Assembly (NCBI RefSeq): GCF_009617595.1
Contig: NZ_WIXK01000003.1
Coordinates: forward strand, 372,001-436,000
Length of the DNA: 64,000 bases
Direction of reading: 5' to 3'
DNA from: Tritonibacter aquimaris
Lineage (GTDB): Bacteria; Pseudomonadota; Alphaproteobacteria; Rhodobacterales; Rhodobacteraceae
A program made the position numbers and the translations under genes. This document shows, piece after piece, positions 34,152 through 44,782 of this stretch (the first letter of the stretch is position 1; each line of letters opens with the position of its first letter). The notes under the pieces were generated by a model. The model was not told the DNA's origin. It saw nothing but the letters and a program-made list of their open reading frames with translations, and searched no databases.

Positions 34152-35702
34152 TCAAAACAATGTCCGGGGTAGCCAAGTGGCAACCGCAGGCAGCAGCCAC
34201 ACCAGCAAGATCCCCACAATCTGCAAGCCTATGAATGGCGCAACCCCCCGATAAATCTGGGTGGTGCTGATGTCCTTGGGGGCAACAGCGCGCAGATAAA
34301 ACAGCGAAAACCCAAACGGCGGCGTCAGAAAGCTGGTCTGTAGATTGATCGCCAGCAACACCCCCAGCCAGATCGGATCATGCCCCATCACAATCAGGCT
34401 TGGCGCAACCAGCGGCAGCACAATCACCGAGATCTCCACAAAGTCGAGGAAGAAGCCCAGAACAAACACAAACAGCATCACAAACAAAAGCGCGCCCGTT
34501 GGACCGCCCGGCAGGTTAGCGAGCAGATGCGCCACACGGTCCTCGCCGCCAAGGCCGATGAACACGAGCGAAAAGAACCCAGCCGCCAAAATGGTGGCAA
34601 AAATCATCGCCGTCATGGTCAATGTTGATCCCAGCGCCTCTTGCACCATGCCGTTTTGAATGCCCGCGCGCAGCGCCATCAATGCGGCCCCCAGCCCGGC
34701 AATGGCAAGGCTCAGGTAAAAACCACCGATGGCCCATTCAAATGCGCCCGCATCACTGCGCTGCAATCGCACGGGGTTTAGCCCGGCCAGAACACCCAGC
34801 AAAATCAACGCGCCCGCCCCCAGAAAGATCAGCCTGGGCCGCGCGCTGATTTTACGCCCGGCCATCAGCAAAGCGCCAATTGCACCCACTGATGCAGCCT
34901 CGGTTGGGGTGGCGACCCCGCCTAAAATGGCACCAAGCACCGCAAAAATCAGCAACAGCGGCGGCACCACCGCGCCCATAAGTTCAGCGCGCGACGGGCG
35001 TGCCAGCCCGATGTCAGCCGCTGGCATATCCTGCGGCCTGAACGCGCCGCGGATCAGGATGTACAGCACATACAGCCCCACCAGCAAAAGCCCCGGCAGG
35101 ATGGCCGCGGCAAAGAACTGGCCAACAGACAGCGCCTCAACCGAGAATTTTCCCTGCTCATATTGCGCCTGCTGATAGGCGTTTGACATCACATCAGCGA
35201 GGATGATCAACAGGGTTGAAGGCGGAATGATCTGCCCTAACGTGCCCGCAGTGCAGACAATACCCGAGGCCACCGCCGGATTATAACCCGCGCGCAGCAT
35301 GGTGGGCAGCGCAATCAGCCCCATGGCAATCACGGTTGCACCCACAATCCCGGTCGAGGCCGCCAAAAGCGCCCCCACCAGCACCACCGACAGGCCCAGA
35401 CCGCCGCGCAGCTGGCCAAAACTGCGCCCCATGGTATCCAGCAGCTCTTCGGCGATGCGGCTTTTTTCCAGAATGGCCCCCATCAGCACAAACACCGGGA
35501 TCGCAATCAGCACCGTGTTGCTGATCAAGCCAAAGGCCCGCTGCCCCAGCGCCCCCAGCAATGACACATCCATCACCCCCAGCACCCAGCCGAGATAGGC
35601 AAAAATCACCGCCACACCCGCGATGCAAAACGACACTGGAAAGCCCGACAGGATCGCCGCCATCAGTGCCGCAAACATAATCAGATCAAGGTATTCAATC
35701 AT
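34152..35702 (-). CDS. TRAP transporter large permease (DctM-like)
   Basis: A 516-residue inner-membrane protein with about 12-14 helices, the ion-coupled translocator of a TRAP importer. Seen: SGFPVSFCIAGVAVIFAYLG, IPVFVLMGAILEKSRIAEELL, ASTGIVGATVIAMGLIALPTML and AGTLGQIIPPSTLLIILAD, all family hallmarks. The ATG at 35702 is coupled to the small-permease stop; the longer reading to 35768 has no support. It is the last gene of dctPQM on the minus strand. Confidence 0.92.
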   Translation of the reverse strand: MIEYLDLIMFAALMAAILSGFPVSFCIAGVAVIFAYLGWVLGVMDVSLLGALGQRAFGLISNTVLIAIPVFVLMGAILEKSRIAEELLDTMGRSFGQLRGGLGLSVVLVGALLAASTGIVGATVIAMGLIALPTMLRAGYNPAVASGIVCTAGTLGQIIPPSTLLIILADVMSNAYQQAQYEQGKFSVEALSVGQFFAAAILPGLLLVGLYVLYILIRGAFRPQDMPAADIGLARPSRAELMGAVVPPLLLIFAVLGAILGGVATPTEAASVGAIGALLMAGRKISARPRLIFLGAGALILLGVLAGLNPVRLQRSDAGAFEWAIGGFYLSLAIAGLGAALMALRAGIQNGMVQEALGSTLTMTAMIFATILAAGFFSLVFIGLGGEDRVAHLLANLPGGPTGALLFVMLFVFVLGFFLDFVEISVIVLPLVAPSLIVMGHDPIWLGVLLAINLQTSFLTPPFGFSLFYLRAVAPKDISTTQIYRGVAPFIGLQIVGILLVWLLPAVATWLPRTLF

Positions 35703-36208
35703 TGTTCGGGGCGCTCCAGCAACAGGTGGATCAGCAGTGACAGCGATTGCAGCAGGATCAGGATACAAAAGGCGGGGATCAGGGATTTCAGCAAAAACAC
35801 TGCCTCAATGCCCCCTACAGAAATTGGCCCTTCAAGGATTTTCCAGGAATTGCGCACCGACGGCCACGACCAATACAGAAACGCACCCATCGATGGCATC
35901 AGCAATGCGAGATGGCCAAAGATATCGACCCGCCGCTGCGCCGCCCGGCTGAGGCTGGCAAAAAACACATCCACCCGCACGTGTTTATCCACCAACAGCG
36001 TGTACCCCGCTCCCAGCATAAACACGGTCGCATGCATATAAAGCACGCTTTCCTGGGCCGCGATGGAATTGACGCCAAAGACATAGCGCCCAATCACAAT
36101 ACAAAACTGCACCAGCACCAATAGCAACGCGAGCCACCGCACCCAGCGGGCGACCACACGGTTCAACTGGTCGATGCCTTCAGCCAAAGCCAGCATCCAC
36201 ATCCCCAT
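35699..36208 (-). CDS. TRAP transporter small permease (DctQ-like)
   Basis: About 169 residues with four membrane helices (about 22-42, 60-78, 100-118, 143-163). VLVQFCIVIGRYVFGVNSIAAQE and DKHVRVDVFFASLS are family hallmarks. Several starts are close together (36208, 36202, 36196), none with a strong ribosome site. It overlaps the large-permease start and is separated from the binding-protein gene by a hairpin that probably lowers expression. Confidence 0.9.
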   Translation of the reverse strand: MGMWMLALAEGIDQLNRVVARWVRWLALLLVLVQFCIVIGRYVFGVNSIAAQESVLYMHATVFMLGAGYTLLVDKHVRVDVFFASLSRAAQRRVDIFGHLALLMPSMGAFLYWSWPSVRNSWKILEGPISVGGIEAVFLLKSLIPAFCILILLQSLSLLIHLLLERPEQ

Positions 36209-36215
36209 CAAATTG

Positions 36216-36244
36216 AAAAAAGGCCGCGCAGCCAGGGCGCGGCC
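36216..36244 (-). terminator. Internal attenuating terminator (minus strand)
   Basis: GGCCGCGC and GCGCGGCC form a perfect stem (36222-36229 with 36237-36244). On the minus strand a run of six T follows. It lies between dctP-like and dctQ-like genes and would favour the binding protein. Confidence 0.75.
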
Positions 36245-36253
36245 CCAATGGCA

Positions 36254-37336
36254 TCAATATCCAAATGCACCGGCGCGGGCGTTCATCTGCCCATTGTCGG
36301 CATAGGTCATGTAGCCGCCCACCAGATCGCGATAGCTGATAAAGCTCTCGGTGATGCGCCGCACCAGCTCATCCTCATCAGCCAGATATTCCTGCATGAT
36401 CTCATCAGCGGCTTTGCCCATCGCAGCGATCACATCATCGGGCAGTTTGCGCACCTGCACCCCGTGATCTGCCACCATGACCTTCAGCGCCTGTGCGTGT
36501 TTGGTCATATATTCCGTCCACACCGGATTATAGAGCCCGTGACAGGCCTGGGTCACAACCTCTTTCAGATCATCGGGCAGTGCCGCATAAGCATCTGCAT
36601 TCACGCCACATTCCTCGGCGGAGGACGGCTCACCGACACCGGGCCAGTAGTAATTCTTGGCCACTTGATAATAGCCCAGCGCGGAATCGGTCCACGGGCC
36701 GATAAACTCTCCCGCGTCCAGCGCGCCGGTTTGCAGCGCCTGAAACATGGCTGGCCCGCTCATGGCTTCGGCTGCCATGCCCAACTTGGCTGCCATCTGC
36801 GAGGCAATGCCGGTGGTGCGGAACTTCAGACCCTTCAGATCTTCAGCTGAGTTGATCTCATCCTTGAACCATCCCGCCCATTGCGGACCAGAGTTGCCAC
36901 ACAGGAACGGCTTGATACCAAAGCGGCCGTACATCTCATCATAAAGCGCCTGACCACCCCCGTGATAAAGCCAGCCAAACTGTTCATCCGCGCGCAGGCC
37001 AAAGGGTTGTGATCCAAACAGCAGGATGCCTTTGGATTTCGACCCCCAATAGGCAGGCACCGCGTGGTACAGCTCCGCCGTGCCTTCAGACACCGCATCA
37101 AACACGCCACGCCCCGGCACCAATTCACCAGCCGCAAAAAGTTTCACCTGAATGCGTCCGCCCGAAAGCGTGGTGATGCGATCCGCCAGCATCTGCGCTG
37201 CGACACCCGGTCCTGGCAGGTTCTTGGGCCAGGCGGTGACCATCTTCCATTGCATCACCCCTTGCGCAATAGCAGGGGCAGCCAGCGATGAAGCCGCACC
37301 AACGGCCCCCGCTGCCAAAAACTTACGTCTGTCCAT
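36254..37336 (-). CDS. TRAP transporter substrate-binding protein (DctP/TakP-like, Tat signal)
   Basis: A 360-residue periplasmic protein. Its signal MDRRKFLAAGAVGAASSLA has twin arginines, and cleavage after APAIAQ is expected. AGELVPGRGVFDAVSEGTAEL, YHGGG, and the carboxylate-binding Arg in LKGLKFRTTG place it near the TakP (2-oxo-acid) group. The ATG at 36336+1000 (37336) follows GGGAGATATAAA. It leads dctPQM. Its place just downstream of hutU on the same strand raises the question whether it brings in a hut-related carboxylate. Confidence 0.9.
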   Translation of the reverse strand: MDRRKFLAAGAVGAASSLAAPAIAQGVMQWKMVTAWPKNLPGPGVAAQMLADRITTLSGGRIQVKLFAAGELVPGRGVFDAVSEGTAELYHAVPAYWGSKSKGILLFGSQPFGLRADEQFGWLYHGGGQALYDEMYGRFGIKPFLCGNSGPQWAGWFKDEINSAEDLKGLKFRTTGIASQMAAKLGMAAEAMSGPAMFQALQTGALDAGEFIGPWTDSALGYYQVAKNYYWPGVGEPSSAEECGVNADAYAALPDDLKEVVTQACHGLYNPVWTEYMTKHAQALKVMVADHGVQVRKLPDDVIAAMGKAADEIMQEYLADEDELVRRITESFISYRDLVGGYMTYADNGQMNARAGAFGY

Positions 37337-37440
37337 TTTATATCTCCCGGTTGAGTACTGTTTCAAAAAAGGGTGGTCATCTTGATGCGGCCTTACAGTG
37401 TTGGACCGTCTTTATGTGACCTCAAGTGATGCCCAGGGGT

Positions 37441-37460
37441 GGCCGCCATTGGTGGCGGCC
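37441..37460. terminator. Hairpin between hutU and the TRAP operon
   Basis: GGCCGCCA and TGGCGGCC form a perfect 8-bp stem around TTGG. The T-rich side (TTATTGTTGTT) is on the plus strand; on the minus strand, where hutU ends, no T-run follows. It may still end or slow hutU transcription. Confidence 0.45.
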
Positions 37461-37474
37461 TTATTGTTGTTATG

Positions 37475-39145
37475 TCAGCCTAAAATACGTGGCAGGCGCA
37501 GCCCGTGTTCGCGGGCGCAGTCAATCGCCTCGGCATAGCCCGCATCTGCGTGGCGCCAGACCCCGCTGGCCGGATCGTTCCACAACACACGTTCCAGCCG
37601 TTTGGCGGCCTCAGGTGTGCCATCGGCGCAGATCACCACGCCAGCGTGCTGGGAAAAGCCCATGCCAACCCCACCGCCATGATGCAGGCTGACCCAGGTT
37701 GCGCCAGAGGCCGTGTTCACCAACGCATTCAAAAGCGGCCAGTCAGACACCGCGTCTGAGCCATCTTTCATGGCCTCGGTCTCGCGATTGGGCGAGGCAA
37801 CCGAGCCACTGTCAAGATGGTCACGCCCGATCACAACCGGTGCTTTCAATTCACCATTGGCGACCATCTCGTTAAACGCGAGCCCCGCCTTGTGGCGATC
37901 ACCCAGCCCGATCCAGCAGATCCGCGCGGGCAGCCCCTGAAACGCAATGCGATCGCGGGCCATATCCAGCCAATTGTGCAGATGGGTGTTCTCTGGGAAC
38001 AGCTCCTTCATCTTCTGGTCGGTCTTGTAGATATCCTCGGGATCGCCGGACAGGGCCGCCCAGCGGAACGGGCCAATACCACGGCAAAACAGCGGGCGGA
38101 TATATGCGGGCACAAAGCCTGGGAAATCAAAGGCGTTCTCCAGCCCCTCTTCCAGCGCGACCTGACGGATATTATTGCCATAATCGAGCGTCGGCACCCC
38201 GGCGTTCCAGAAATCCACCATCGCGGCCACATGCACTTTCATGCTGGCGCGGGCGGCTTTTTCAACGGCTTTGGGATCGCTTTCGCGTTTTTCACGCCAC
38301 TCGGTCATGCCCCATCCCTGCGGCAGATAGCCGTTGATCGGGTCATGGGCGCTGGTCTGATCGGTGACAATATCCGGGCGCACACCACGTTTATAGAGCT
38401 CGGGGAACACATCCGCCGCATTGCCCAACAGCGCGACCGATTTTGCCTCACCTGCCGCAGTCCAGCGTTCGATCATCTCAAGCGCTTCATCAAGGCTTTC
38501 GGTCTTTTCATCCACGTAACGGGTGCGCTGGCGGAAATCGATGCTGTCGGGGTTACATTCCACCGCCAGACAGCAGGCTCCTGCCATCACCGCCGCCAAG
38601 GGCTGCGCGCCGCCCATACCACCAAGACCACCGGTCAGGATCCATTTGCCAGTGAGATCACCGCCATAATGCTGACGCCCGGCTTCGGCAAAGGTTTCAT
38701 AGGTGCCCTGCACAATGCCCTGACTGCCGATATAGATCCACGACCCCGCCGTCATCTGGCCATACATCGCCAGACCCTTCTTATCGAGCTCGTTGAAATG
38801 ATCCCAATTGGCCCAATGGGGCACGAGGTTTGAATTGGCAATCAGCACGCGTGGCGCATCTGTATGGGTTTTGACAATGGCAATGGGTTTGCCCGATTGC
38901 ACCACAAGGGTCTCGTCTTCCTCCAGATCTTTGAGCCCGGCCACCATGGAATCAAAGTCTTCCCAGGTGCGCGCGGCTCGGCCAATACCGCCATAAACCA
39001 CCAATTCATGCGGGTTTTCCGCCACATCCGGATGCAGGTTATTCATCAGCATCCGTAACGGGGCTTCGGTCATCCAGCTTTTGGCATTCAGCTCTGGGCC
39101 GGTGGGTGGAAACACATCGCGTGTGTTTTTACGTGGGTCGCTCAT
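37475..39145 (-). CDS. hutU: Urocanate hydratase
   Basis: A 556-residue urocanase, close to the usual 555-560. It adds water to urocanate to give 4-imidazolone-5-propionate, with NAD+ as electrophile. Seen: [34 protein letters not shown] (NAD-binding), [16 protein letters not shown] and [15 protein letters not shown]. Its ATG overlaps the hutG stop by four bases, so it is the last gene of hutIHGU. Confidence 0.97.
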   Translation of the reverse strand: MSDPRKNTRDVFPPTGPELNAKSWMTEAPLRMLMNNLHPDVAENPHELVVYGGIGRAARTWEDFDSMVAGLKDLEEDETLVVQSGKPIAIVKTHTDAPRVLIANSNLVPHWANWDHFNELDKKGLAMYGQMTAGSWIYIGSQGIVQGTYETFAEAGRQHYGGDLTGKWILTGGLGGMGGAQPLAAVMAGACCLAVECNPDSIDFRQRTRYVDEKTESLDEALEMIERWTAAGEAKSVALLGNAADVFPELYKRGVRPDIVTDQTSAHDPINGYLPQGWGMTEWREKRESDPKAVEKAARASMKVHVAAMVDFWNAGVPTLDYGNNIRQVALEEGLENAFDFPGFVPAYIRPLFCRGIGPFRWAALSGDPEDIYKTDQKMKELFPENTHLHNWLDMARDRIAFQGLPARICWIGLGDRHKAGLAFNEMVANGELKAPVVIGRDHLDSGSVASPNRETEAMKDGSDAVSDWPLLNALVNTASGATWVSLHHGGGVGMGFSQHAGVVICADGTPEAAKRLERVLWNDPASGVWRHADAGYAEAIDCAREHGLRLPRILG

Positions 39146-39924
39146 CTGGGTCTCCAGTTCTTCAAAAATTCAAGGCCCGTCTTCAAATGGGTGCGCAGCG
39201 CCGCGGCCCGCGCGGCCTCATACGGCCAGGGCGGCGCTTCGTGCATGTAGGTTGCCTGCGCCAGCTCCATCTGAATGGCGTGAAAGCCCTCACCCGGGCG
39301 GCCATAGTGGCGGGTGGTCCAGCCGCCCTTGAAGCGGCCGTTCAACACATTGCTATACCCATCTGCATTGGTGCAGATCCGGTGCAGCCCCGCCTCGATC
39401 TCCGGTGCGCAGCTCTGGCCTTCGTTGGTGCCAATGTTGAAATCCGGCAGGCGGCCCGCAAACAGAAACGGAATGTCGCCGCGGATCGAATGGCAATCGT
39501 AAAGCAGCGCAAAGCCATGACGCGCCTTGACGCGGTCTAGTTCCGCTGCAAGCGCGGCATGATAGGGCGCGTGATACAGATCCGTGCGGCGCATGATCTC
39601 GGCCGCATCCGGCGCGTTCCCCGCGTGATAAATCGCACGCCCATCAAAATCTGTCAGCGGGCACAGGGTGGTGGTGTTTTGTCCGGGATAGAGGCTTATC
39701 CCCGATGGATCGCGGTTCACATCAATCACATAGCGATGCATGGGCGTGCGCACCGTGGTCACATCCGCCACCAGATCCGCATAAAGATCATGAATATGCC
39801 AGTCGGTGTCGGCCATGGCGCGGCCAGTGTCATTCAGCCCCGCCAACACATCATCCGGAATATCTGTCCCCGTATGGGGCAACCCCAAGACAAGCGGGCT
39901 ATCCCCGCGCTGAACTTCGATCAT
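39142..39924 (-). CDS. hutG: N-formylglutamate deformylase
   Basis: A 260-residue N-formylglutamate amidohydrolase, which releases formate and glutamate in the last step of the five-step hut route. Seen: LPHTGTDIP, the [12 protein letters not shown] stretch, [21 protein letters not shown] and LYDCHSIRG, with the His and Asp/Glu metal ligands of this family. It overlaps both neighbours by four bases. Its presence with hutF rules out the single-step formimidoylglutamase route. Confidence 0.95.
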   Translation of the reverse strand: MIEVQRGDSPLVLGLPHTGTDIPDDVLAGLNDTGRAMADTDWHIHDLYADLVADVTTVRTPMHRYVIDVNRDPSGISLYPGQNTTTLCPLTDFDGRAIYHAGNAPDAAEIMRRTDLYHAPYHAALAAELDRVKARHGFALLYDCHSIRGDIPFLFAGRLPDFNIGTNEGQSCAPEIEAGLHRICTNADGYSNVLNGRFKGGWTTRHYGRPGEGFHAIQMELAQATYMHEAPPWPYEAARAAALRTHLKTGLEFLKNWRPR

Positions 39925-41447
39925 AGGCTCAGCTCCAGCCCAACCGCCTGCGCCAGCGCATCAGAGCGCACCGCAACCGCCGCCGCATCAATATCGGGTG
40001 CCATATAGCGATCCTCCTCAAGGCTGGGGACCGAAGCACGCAGGCATGCAATCGCCTTTTGCAAAGTGGCTGAGGTCATCAAAGGCGCGCGGTATTCAAT
40101 GCCTTGCGCCGCGCACATGGCCTCAACCCCGAGGATCACCGCCAGGTTTGCAACCATCCGATCAAGACGGCGCGCCCCATGGGCTGCCATGCTGACATGG
40201 TCTTCTTGGTTGGCGGATGTGGGCGTGCTGTCCGTAGAGCACGGATTGGCCAGGTGTTTGTTTTCGCTCATCAATGCGGCGGTGGTAACTTCGGCAATCA
40301 TCAGCCCCGAGTTTAGCCCCGGCTCTGGCGTCAGAAACGGTGGCAGGTCATGGGATAAGGTTGGATCCACCATCAGCGCCACCCGACGCTGGGCAATTGC
40401 GCCAATCTCGGCCAGCGCCAGCGCAATCTGATCCGCGGCAAAACCCACAGGTTCCGCATGGAAATTACCACCTGACAGGATCTTGCCCGTTTCCACAATC
40501 ACCAGCGGATTATCGGTGACCGCATTGGCCTCAATCTCAAGCGTGCGCCCGGCATAGCGCAGCAAATCCAGCGCCGCGCCGGTGACCTGCGGCTGGCAAC
40601 GAATGCAATAAGGATCCTGCACGCGGGCGTCGCCATCGCGGTGGCTTTCGCGGATCTCACTGCCCTTCAGCAATAGCGACATGCCACGGGCCACATCGAT
40701 CTGGCCCTGATGCCCCCGCAGCGCATGAATTTCCGGCGTCAACGGCGCAGTGGATCCCATGATGGCATCGGTCGACAAAGACGCGGTCACCACGGATGCG
40801 CGCACCATCCGCCTGGCATCAAACAGCCCCGCCAGGGCGCAGGCGGTGGAAAACTGGGTGCCATTGATCAGCGCCAGCCCCTCTTTCGGGCCCAGCACCA
40901 CAGGTTGAAGCCCGGCTTCGCGCAATGCCTCGCCGCCACGCAGGCGCTGGCCTTGATAAATCGCCTCACCCTCGCCGATCATCACCGCCGCCATATGCGC
41001 CAGCGGTGCCAGATCACCCGACGCCCCAACCGAGCCCTTTTCCGGGATCACCGGCACAACACCGCGCGCAAGCATGGCCTGAATGAGGTCGGGCAGCGCC
41101 CAACGCACCCCAGAAGCCCCGCGTCCCAGCGACAACAGCTTTAGCGCCATCATCAGGCGCACGGTTTCAACCTCCAACGGATCCCCTACCCCACAACAAT
41201 GGGACAGGATCAGATTGCGTTGCAGGGTCTCTGTGTCTTTGGGGGCAATGCGCACCGAGGCCAGTTTGCCAAAGCCCGTGTTGACGCCGTAAACCGGCGT
41301 TTCCCCATTGGCGGCGGTTTCAACCAGCGCCGCAGAGGCATCAATGCCCGCGCGGGCGCTGTCGCACAGTTTTACCGCAATATCGCTGCGCCAGATGGTT
41401 TCCAATTCCGACAGCGACGCCATGCCGGGCTGTAGTATCAGGGTCAA
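39921..41447 (-). CDS. hutH: Histidine ammonia-lyase
   Basis: A 508-residue histidase that removes ammonia from L-histidine to give urocanate. The MIO prosthetic group forms from Ala142-Ser143-Gly144 in [15 protein letters not shown], the same numbering as the Pseudomonas enzyme. [11 protein letters not shown] and the central [12 protein letters not shown] are also present. It overlaps hutI and hutG by four bases each. Confidence 0.97.
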   Translation of the reverse strand: MTLILQPGMASLSELETIWRSDIAVKLCDSARAGIDASAALVETAANGETPVYGVNTGFGKLASVRIAPKDTETLQRNLILSHCCGVGDPLEVETVRLMMALKLLSLGRGASGVRWALPDLIQAMLARGVVPVIPEKGSVGASGDLAPLAHMAAVMIGEGEAIYQGQRLRGGEALREAGLQPVVLGPKEGLALINGTQFSTACALAGLFDARRMVRASVVTASLSTDAIMGSTAPLTPEIHALRGHQGQIDVARGMSLLLKGSEIRESHRDGDARVQDPYCIRCQPQVTGAALDLLRYAGRTLEIEANAVTDNPLVIVETGKILSGGNFHAEPVGFAADQIALALAEIGAIAQRRVALMVDPTLSHDLPPFLTPEPGLNSGLMIAEVTTAALMSENKHLANPCSTDSTPTSANQEDHVSMAAHGARRLDRMVANLAVILGVEAMCAAQGIEYRAPLMTSATLQKAIACLRASVPSLEEDRYMAPDIDAAAVAVRSDALAQAVGLELSL

Positions 41448-42646
41448 AACGATCCTCCAAAGATACGCGAGTGAAGCGGGTTGATGCCAATTCCATACGA
41501 GAGCTCAGCCGGATCCTGCACGTTCCAGATGGCAAGATCCGCGCGTTGCCCCGGGGCAATCATACCGCAATCGGTTAATCCAAGCGCGCGCGCCGCCACA
41601 CGGGTGGTGCCCGCCAGCGCTTCGGCCGGGGTCAAACGAAACAGGGTGCAGGCCATATTCATCGCCAACAATAGTGATCCCATTGGCGATGAGCCCGGAT
41701 TCCAATCAGTTGCCACCGCCATCGCCACGCCTAGATCACGAAACGCCTCAACCGGCGGGGCCTGGGTTTCATGCAGCGCATAAAACGCACCGGGCAACAG
41801 CACCGCGACCGTGCCCGCCGCCGCCAGCGCCGAGGCATCATCGGGGGTGGCATATTCCACGTGATCCGCTGACAGCGCCTTGTATTTTGCCGCCAGCGCA
41901 GTGCCGCCGAGATGGCTCAGCTGCTCCGCATGGAGTTTCACCGGCAGGCCCAGCGCAAGCGCGCGGTCAAACACGCGGGCAATCTGTGTGGTGTCAAAGG
42001 CAATGCCTTCGCAAAACCCATCCACCGCATCCACCAACCCTTCTGCATGGGCGCGTTCAAGCGTGGGCAGGCAGATCTCATCAATATAGCGATCCGCATC
42101 CATCCCCGCAGGCACTGCATGGGCGCCCAGAAAGCTGGTTTTCACCCGGACAGGCCGCAGGCGGCCAATCTGACGCGCCACCCGCAGCATTTTGATCTCG
42201 GCATCCTGATCCAGCCCATAGCCGGATTTCACCTCAACGCAGGTCACTCCCTGCGCAATCAAGGCATCCACACGGGTCAGCGCAGTTTGCAACAACGTCT
42301 CTTCGCTGGCCCCGCGCGTCGCCGATACCGTTGAAACGATCCCGCCCCCGGCGCGGGCGATCTCATCATAGCGCGCCCCGTTCAGGCGCATCTCAAACTC
42401 ACGCGCGCGATTGCCGCCATGCACAATATGGGTGTGGCAATCAATCAAGCCAGGCGTCACCAGCCGCCCCATCTGCGGATGTCTGACCCAATCCGCATAG
42501 GCTGCGGGCAGCTCCTGCCCCACCCAGACAATATGCCCCTTTTCAACGGCAATCGCCGCATCGCGCAGCAATCCATAGGGATCATCGGCGGTGGTATTGG
42601 CCAGTGTAGCCACAGTCACATCCGTGAGGAGAAATCGGGAGCTCAT
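41444..42646 (-). CDS. hutI: Imidazolonepropionase
   Basis: A 400-residue amidohydrolase that opens the imidazolone ring to give N-formimidoylglutamate. Metal site: [12 protein letters not shown], then HAEQLSH, and [10 protein letters not shown] near the C-terminal third. KSGYGLD is a HutI hallmark. It is the first gene of hutIHGU, and its promoter faces hutF across the palindromic operator at 42671-42687. Confidence 0.95.
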   Translation of the reverse strand: MSSRFLLTDVTVATLANTTADDPYGLLRDAAIAVEKGHIVWVGQELPAAYADWVRHPQMGRLVTPGLIDCHTHIVHGGNRAREFEMRLNGARYDEIARAGGGIVSTVSATRGASEETLLQTALTRVDALIAQGVTCVEVKSGYGLDQDAEIKMLRVARQIGRLRPVRVKTSFLGAHAVPAGMDADRYIDEICLPTLERAHAEGLVDAVDGFCEGIAFDTTQIARVFDRALALGLPVKLHAEQLSHLGGTALAAKYKALSADHVEYATPDDASALAAAGTVAVLLPGAFYALHETQAPPVEAFRDLGVAMAVATDWNPGSSPMGSLLLAMNMACTLFRLTPAEALAGTTRVAARALGLTDCGMIAPGQRADLAIWNVQDPAELSYGIGINPLHSRIFGGSF

Positions 42647-42670
42647 GCATTAACCTTGCTTTATAGATGC

Positions 42671-42687
42671 ACATATATTTAATATGT
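42671..42687. promoter_or_regulatory. Putative HutC operator
   Basis: ACATAT (42671-42676) and ATATGT (42682-42687) form a perfect inverted repeat around ATTTA in the 73-bp gap between divergent hutI and hutF. GntR/HutC sites are AT-rich palindromes of this kind, and hutC lies just downstream of hutF. Binding here could repress both arms until urocanate appears. Confidence 0.6.
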
Positions 42688-42719
42688 CACTACATAATAA
42701 TGTCAATGGAGTTATTCCG

Positions 42720-44081
42720 GTGCAAGTGATCCATGCAAAACAAGCGCTTACCGCCACGGGCTGGCAGCGCGATCTGCAAGTGGAAATTGACCCCAGCGGG
42801 CGAATCGCCACGCTCGGCGCGCAGACAGGGACGGCAACACACCACGTGGATCTGCTGTTGCCTGCGCCGGTCAATCTGCACAGCCATGCGTTTCAACGCG
42901 CAATGGCAGGCCTCACCGAGGCCCGCGGCCCCGATCCGCGCGACAGTTTCTGGACCTGGCGCAAGCTGATGTATCAATTTCTGGATCAACTCACGCCCGA
43001 GCATGTGGAAGCCATCACCGCCATGGTGTTTCTGGAAATGCTGGAGGCGGGCTATGCGGGCGTTGCGGAATTTCACTACCTGCATCATGCAGCCGACGGG
43101 GTGCCTTATGCGAATCTGGCAGAGCTCTCCCAACGTATTGTTGCCGCTGCCGACAGCACCGGCATTGGCCTGACGCTTTTGCCGGTGCATTATCAATACG
43201 GCGGCTGCGATCTGCGCCCACTACAGGGTGGACAGCGCCGGTTTGGCAATGACGTCGAACAATTTCTGCGCCTGCGTGAACAGGCCGCAAAGGCCCTGAC
43301 CGCAGCCGATGCCACCCTTGGCGTGGCCCCCCATTCGCTGCGCGCCGTCGATCCCGCCGGGTTAAAAACAGTGCTGGCTGAGGCAAAAACAGGCCCGATC
43401 CACATGCATCTGGCCGAACAGGTCGCCGAGGTTGAAGAGGTCAGCGCCCATCTCAATGCGCGCCCCACCGAATGGCTGTTGAACAACCACGCGGTGGACG
43501 CGCGCTGGTGTCTGATCCATTGCACCCAAATGACCACAGAAGAAACCATTGCGCTGGCAAAAACCCAGGCCGTGGCCGGGCTGTGTCCGCTCACAGAATC
43601 CAATCTGGGCGATGGGATTTTCAACGGCACGGACTATCTGAACGCGCAGGGCCGTTTTGGGATGGGCTCGGATTCCAACGTACAGATCTCGCTGTTTGAA
43701 GAACTCAAAACCCTGGAATATTCGCAACGGCTGCGGGATCGCTCTCGTGCCGCGCTTGCAACGCAAGAGCGTTCTACCGGGCGGGTGCTGTTTGAAGGCG
43801 CTGTTCAGGGCGGCGCACAGGCCGGCGGGCGCAACAGCGGTGCGCTGCGCGTGGGGGCCTGGGCCGATCTCATCGCGCTTGATACAGACACGCAGTATTT
43901 GTGCAACCGTCAGGGTGATCAGCTACTTGATAGCTTGATCTTTGCAGGCGCAGGCCCCAGCAGTATCCGCGACGTCTGGAGCGCAGGCCGTCATGTGGTG
44001 AAGCAGGGTCGCCATCCCCGCCGCGATGACATAATCTGCCGCTTCAAACGCACACTAAACCAGCTGGAGACCACGCTTTGA
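42720..44081 (+). CDS. hutF: Formimidoylglutamate deiminase
   Basis: A 453-residue amidohydrolase that converts N-formimidoylglutamate to N-formylglutamate and ammonia. Seen: NLHSHAFQRAMAG (metal His), HFLHHAADG-like EFHYLHHAADG, LLPVHYQYGG, HMHLAEQ and GSDSNVQISLFEEL. The GTG at 42720 with TGGAG upstream is chosen; an ATG at 42684 falls inside the operator palindrome and adds 12 atypical residues. Its stop overlaps the hutC start (TTGA). Confidence 0.95.
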   Translation: MQVIHAKQALTATGWQRDLQVEIDPSGRIATLGAQTGTATHHVDLLLPAPVNLHSHAFQRAMAGLTEARGPDPRDSFWTWRKLMYQFLDQLTPEHVEAITAMVFLEMLEAGYAGVAEFHYLHHAADGVPYANLAELSQRIVAAADSTGIGLTLLPVHYQYGGCDLRPLQGGQRRFGNDVEQFLRLREQAAKALTAADATLGVAPHSLRAVDPAGLKTVLAEAKTGPIHMHLAEQVAEVEEVSAHLNARPTEWLLNNHAVDARWCLIHCTQMTTEETIALAKTQAVAGLCPLTESNLGDGIFNGTDYLNAQGRFGMGSDSNVQISLFEELKTLEYSQRLRDRSRAALATQERSTGRVLFEGAVQGGAQAGGRNSGALRVGAWADLIALDTDTQYLCNRQGDQLLDSLIFAGAGPSSIRDVWSAGRHVVKQGRHPRRDDIICRFKRTLNQLETTL

Positions 44082-44782
44082 GCGAGCCAACCCGCCTATC
44101 CTGGACTGATGTACGCGACCAGATTCGCGCCCGCATCCTCAGCCGCACCTATGCGCCGGGGGATCGCCTCCCCCGCGATGAGGACATCGCCCAGGAGTTT
44201 GGCTGCGCCCGCACCACCGTCCATCGCGCCATGCAGGATCTGGCGCAGATGGGCCTGGTGGAGCGTAAACGCAAAGGCGGCACCCATGTATTGAGCGACC
44301 CTGTCACCCGCGCCACCTTCGACATTCCCATTACCCGCTGCGAGGTGGAACAGCGCGGCGCAAAATATGACTACCAGCTGATCAGCCGCGCGCTGGAACA
44401 GACGCCCACAGGCGTGATGGCGCGCTTCGGCCTGCACACCCCGCGTGAAATGCTGCGGGTCAAGGCGCTGCATCTGGCCGACAACCGCCCCTATGTGTTT
44501 GAAGATCGCTGGGTCGACACCCAATCCACCCCGGAAATCCTGGATGTGGATCTCACCCGCGAAAACGCCAATGAATGGCTGGTGCACAATAAACCCTTCA
44601 GCCGGGTCGATGTGCGCTTTTCTGCGATGAATGCCACCGCTGACAACGCGCACCACCTGGATACGCCCGAGGGCAGCGCGCTGTTTGTGATTGAGCGCAC
44701 CACCTGGATCGGCAGCGCCCCGATCACCACGGTACAGTCGCTGGCGGCACCGGGCTATCAGCTGGCTGCAAACACGGGTTGA
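44078..44782 (+). CDS. hutC: Histidine utilisation repressor (GntR/HutC family)
   Basis: A 234-residue GntR regulator of the HutC subfamily. The winged HTH (about 5-75) shows RILSRTYAPGDRLPRDEDIA, then FGCARTTVHRAMQDLAQMGL and RKRKGGTHV. The effector domain (about 90-230) includes YVFEDRWVD and PEGSALFVIERTTW. Urocanate usually releases HutC from DNA. The start is a TTG overlapping the hutF stop, with CTGGAG upstream. No further gene is coupled to it. Confidence 0.95.
   Translation: MSEPTRLSWTDVRDQIRARILSRTYAPGDRLPRDEDIAQEFGCARTTVHRAMQDLAQMGLVERKRKGGTHVLSDPVTRATFDIPITRCEVEQRGAKYDYQLISRALEQTPTGVMARFGLHTPREMLRVKALHLADNRPYVFEDRWVDTQSTPEILDVDLTRENANEWLVHNKPFSRVDVRFSAMNATADNAHHLDTPEGSALFVIERTTWIGSAPITTVQSLAAPGYQLAANTG

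Noticed and set aside
37817-38833. 338-codon plus-strand open frame opposite hutU
   Set aside because: Antisense shadow of urocanate hydratase, which is unambiguous.
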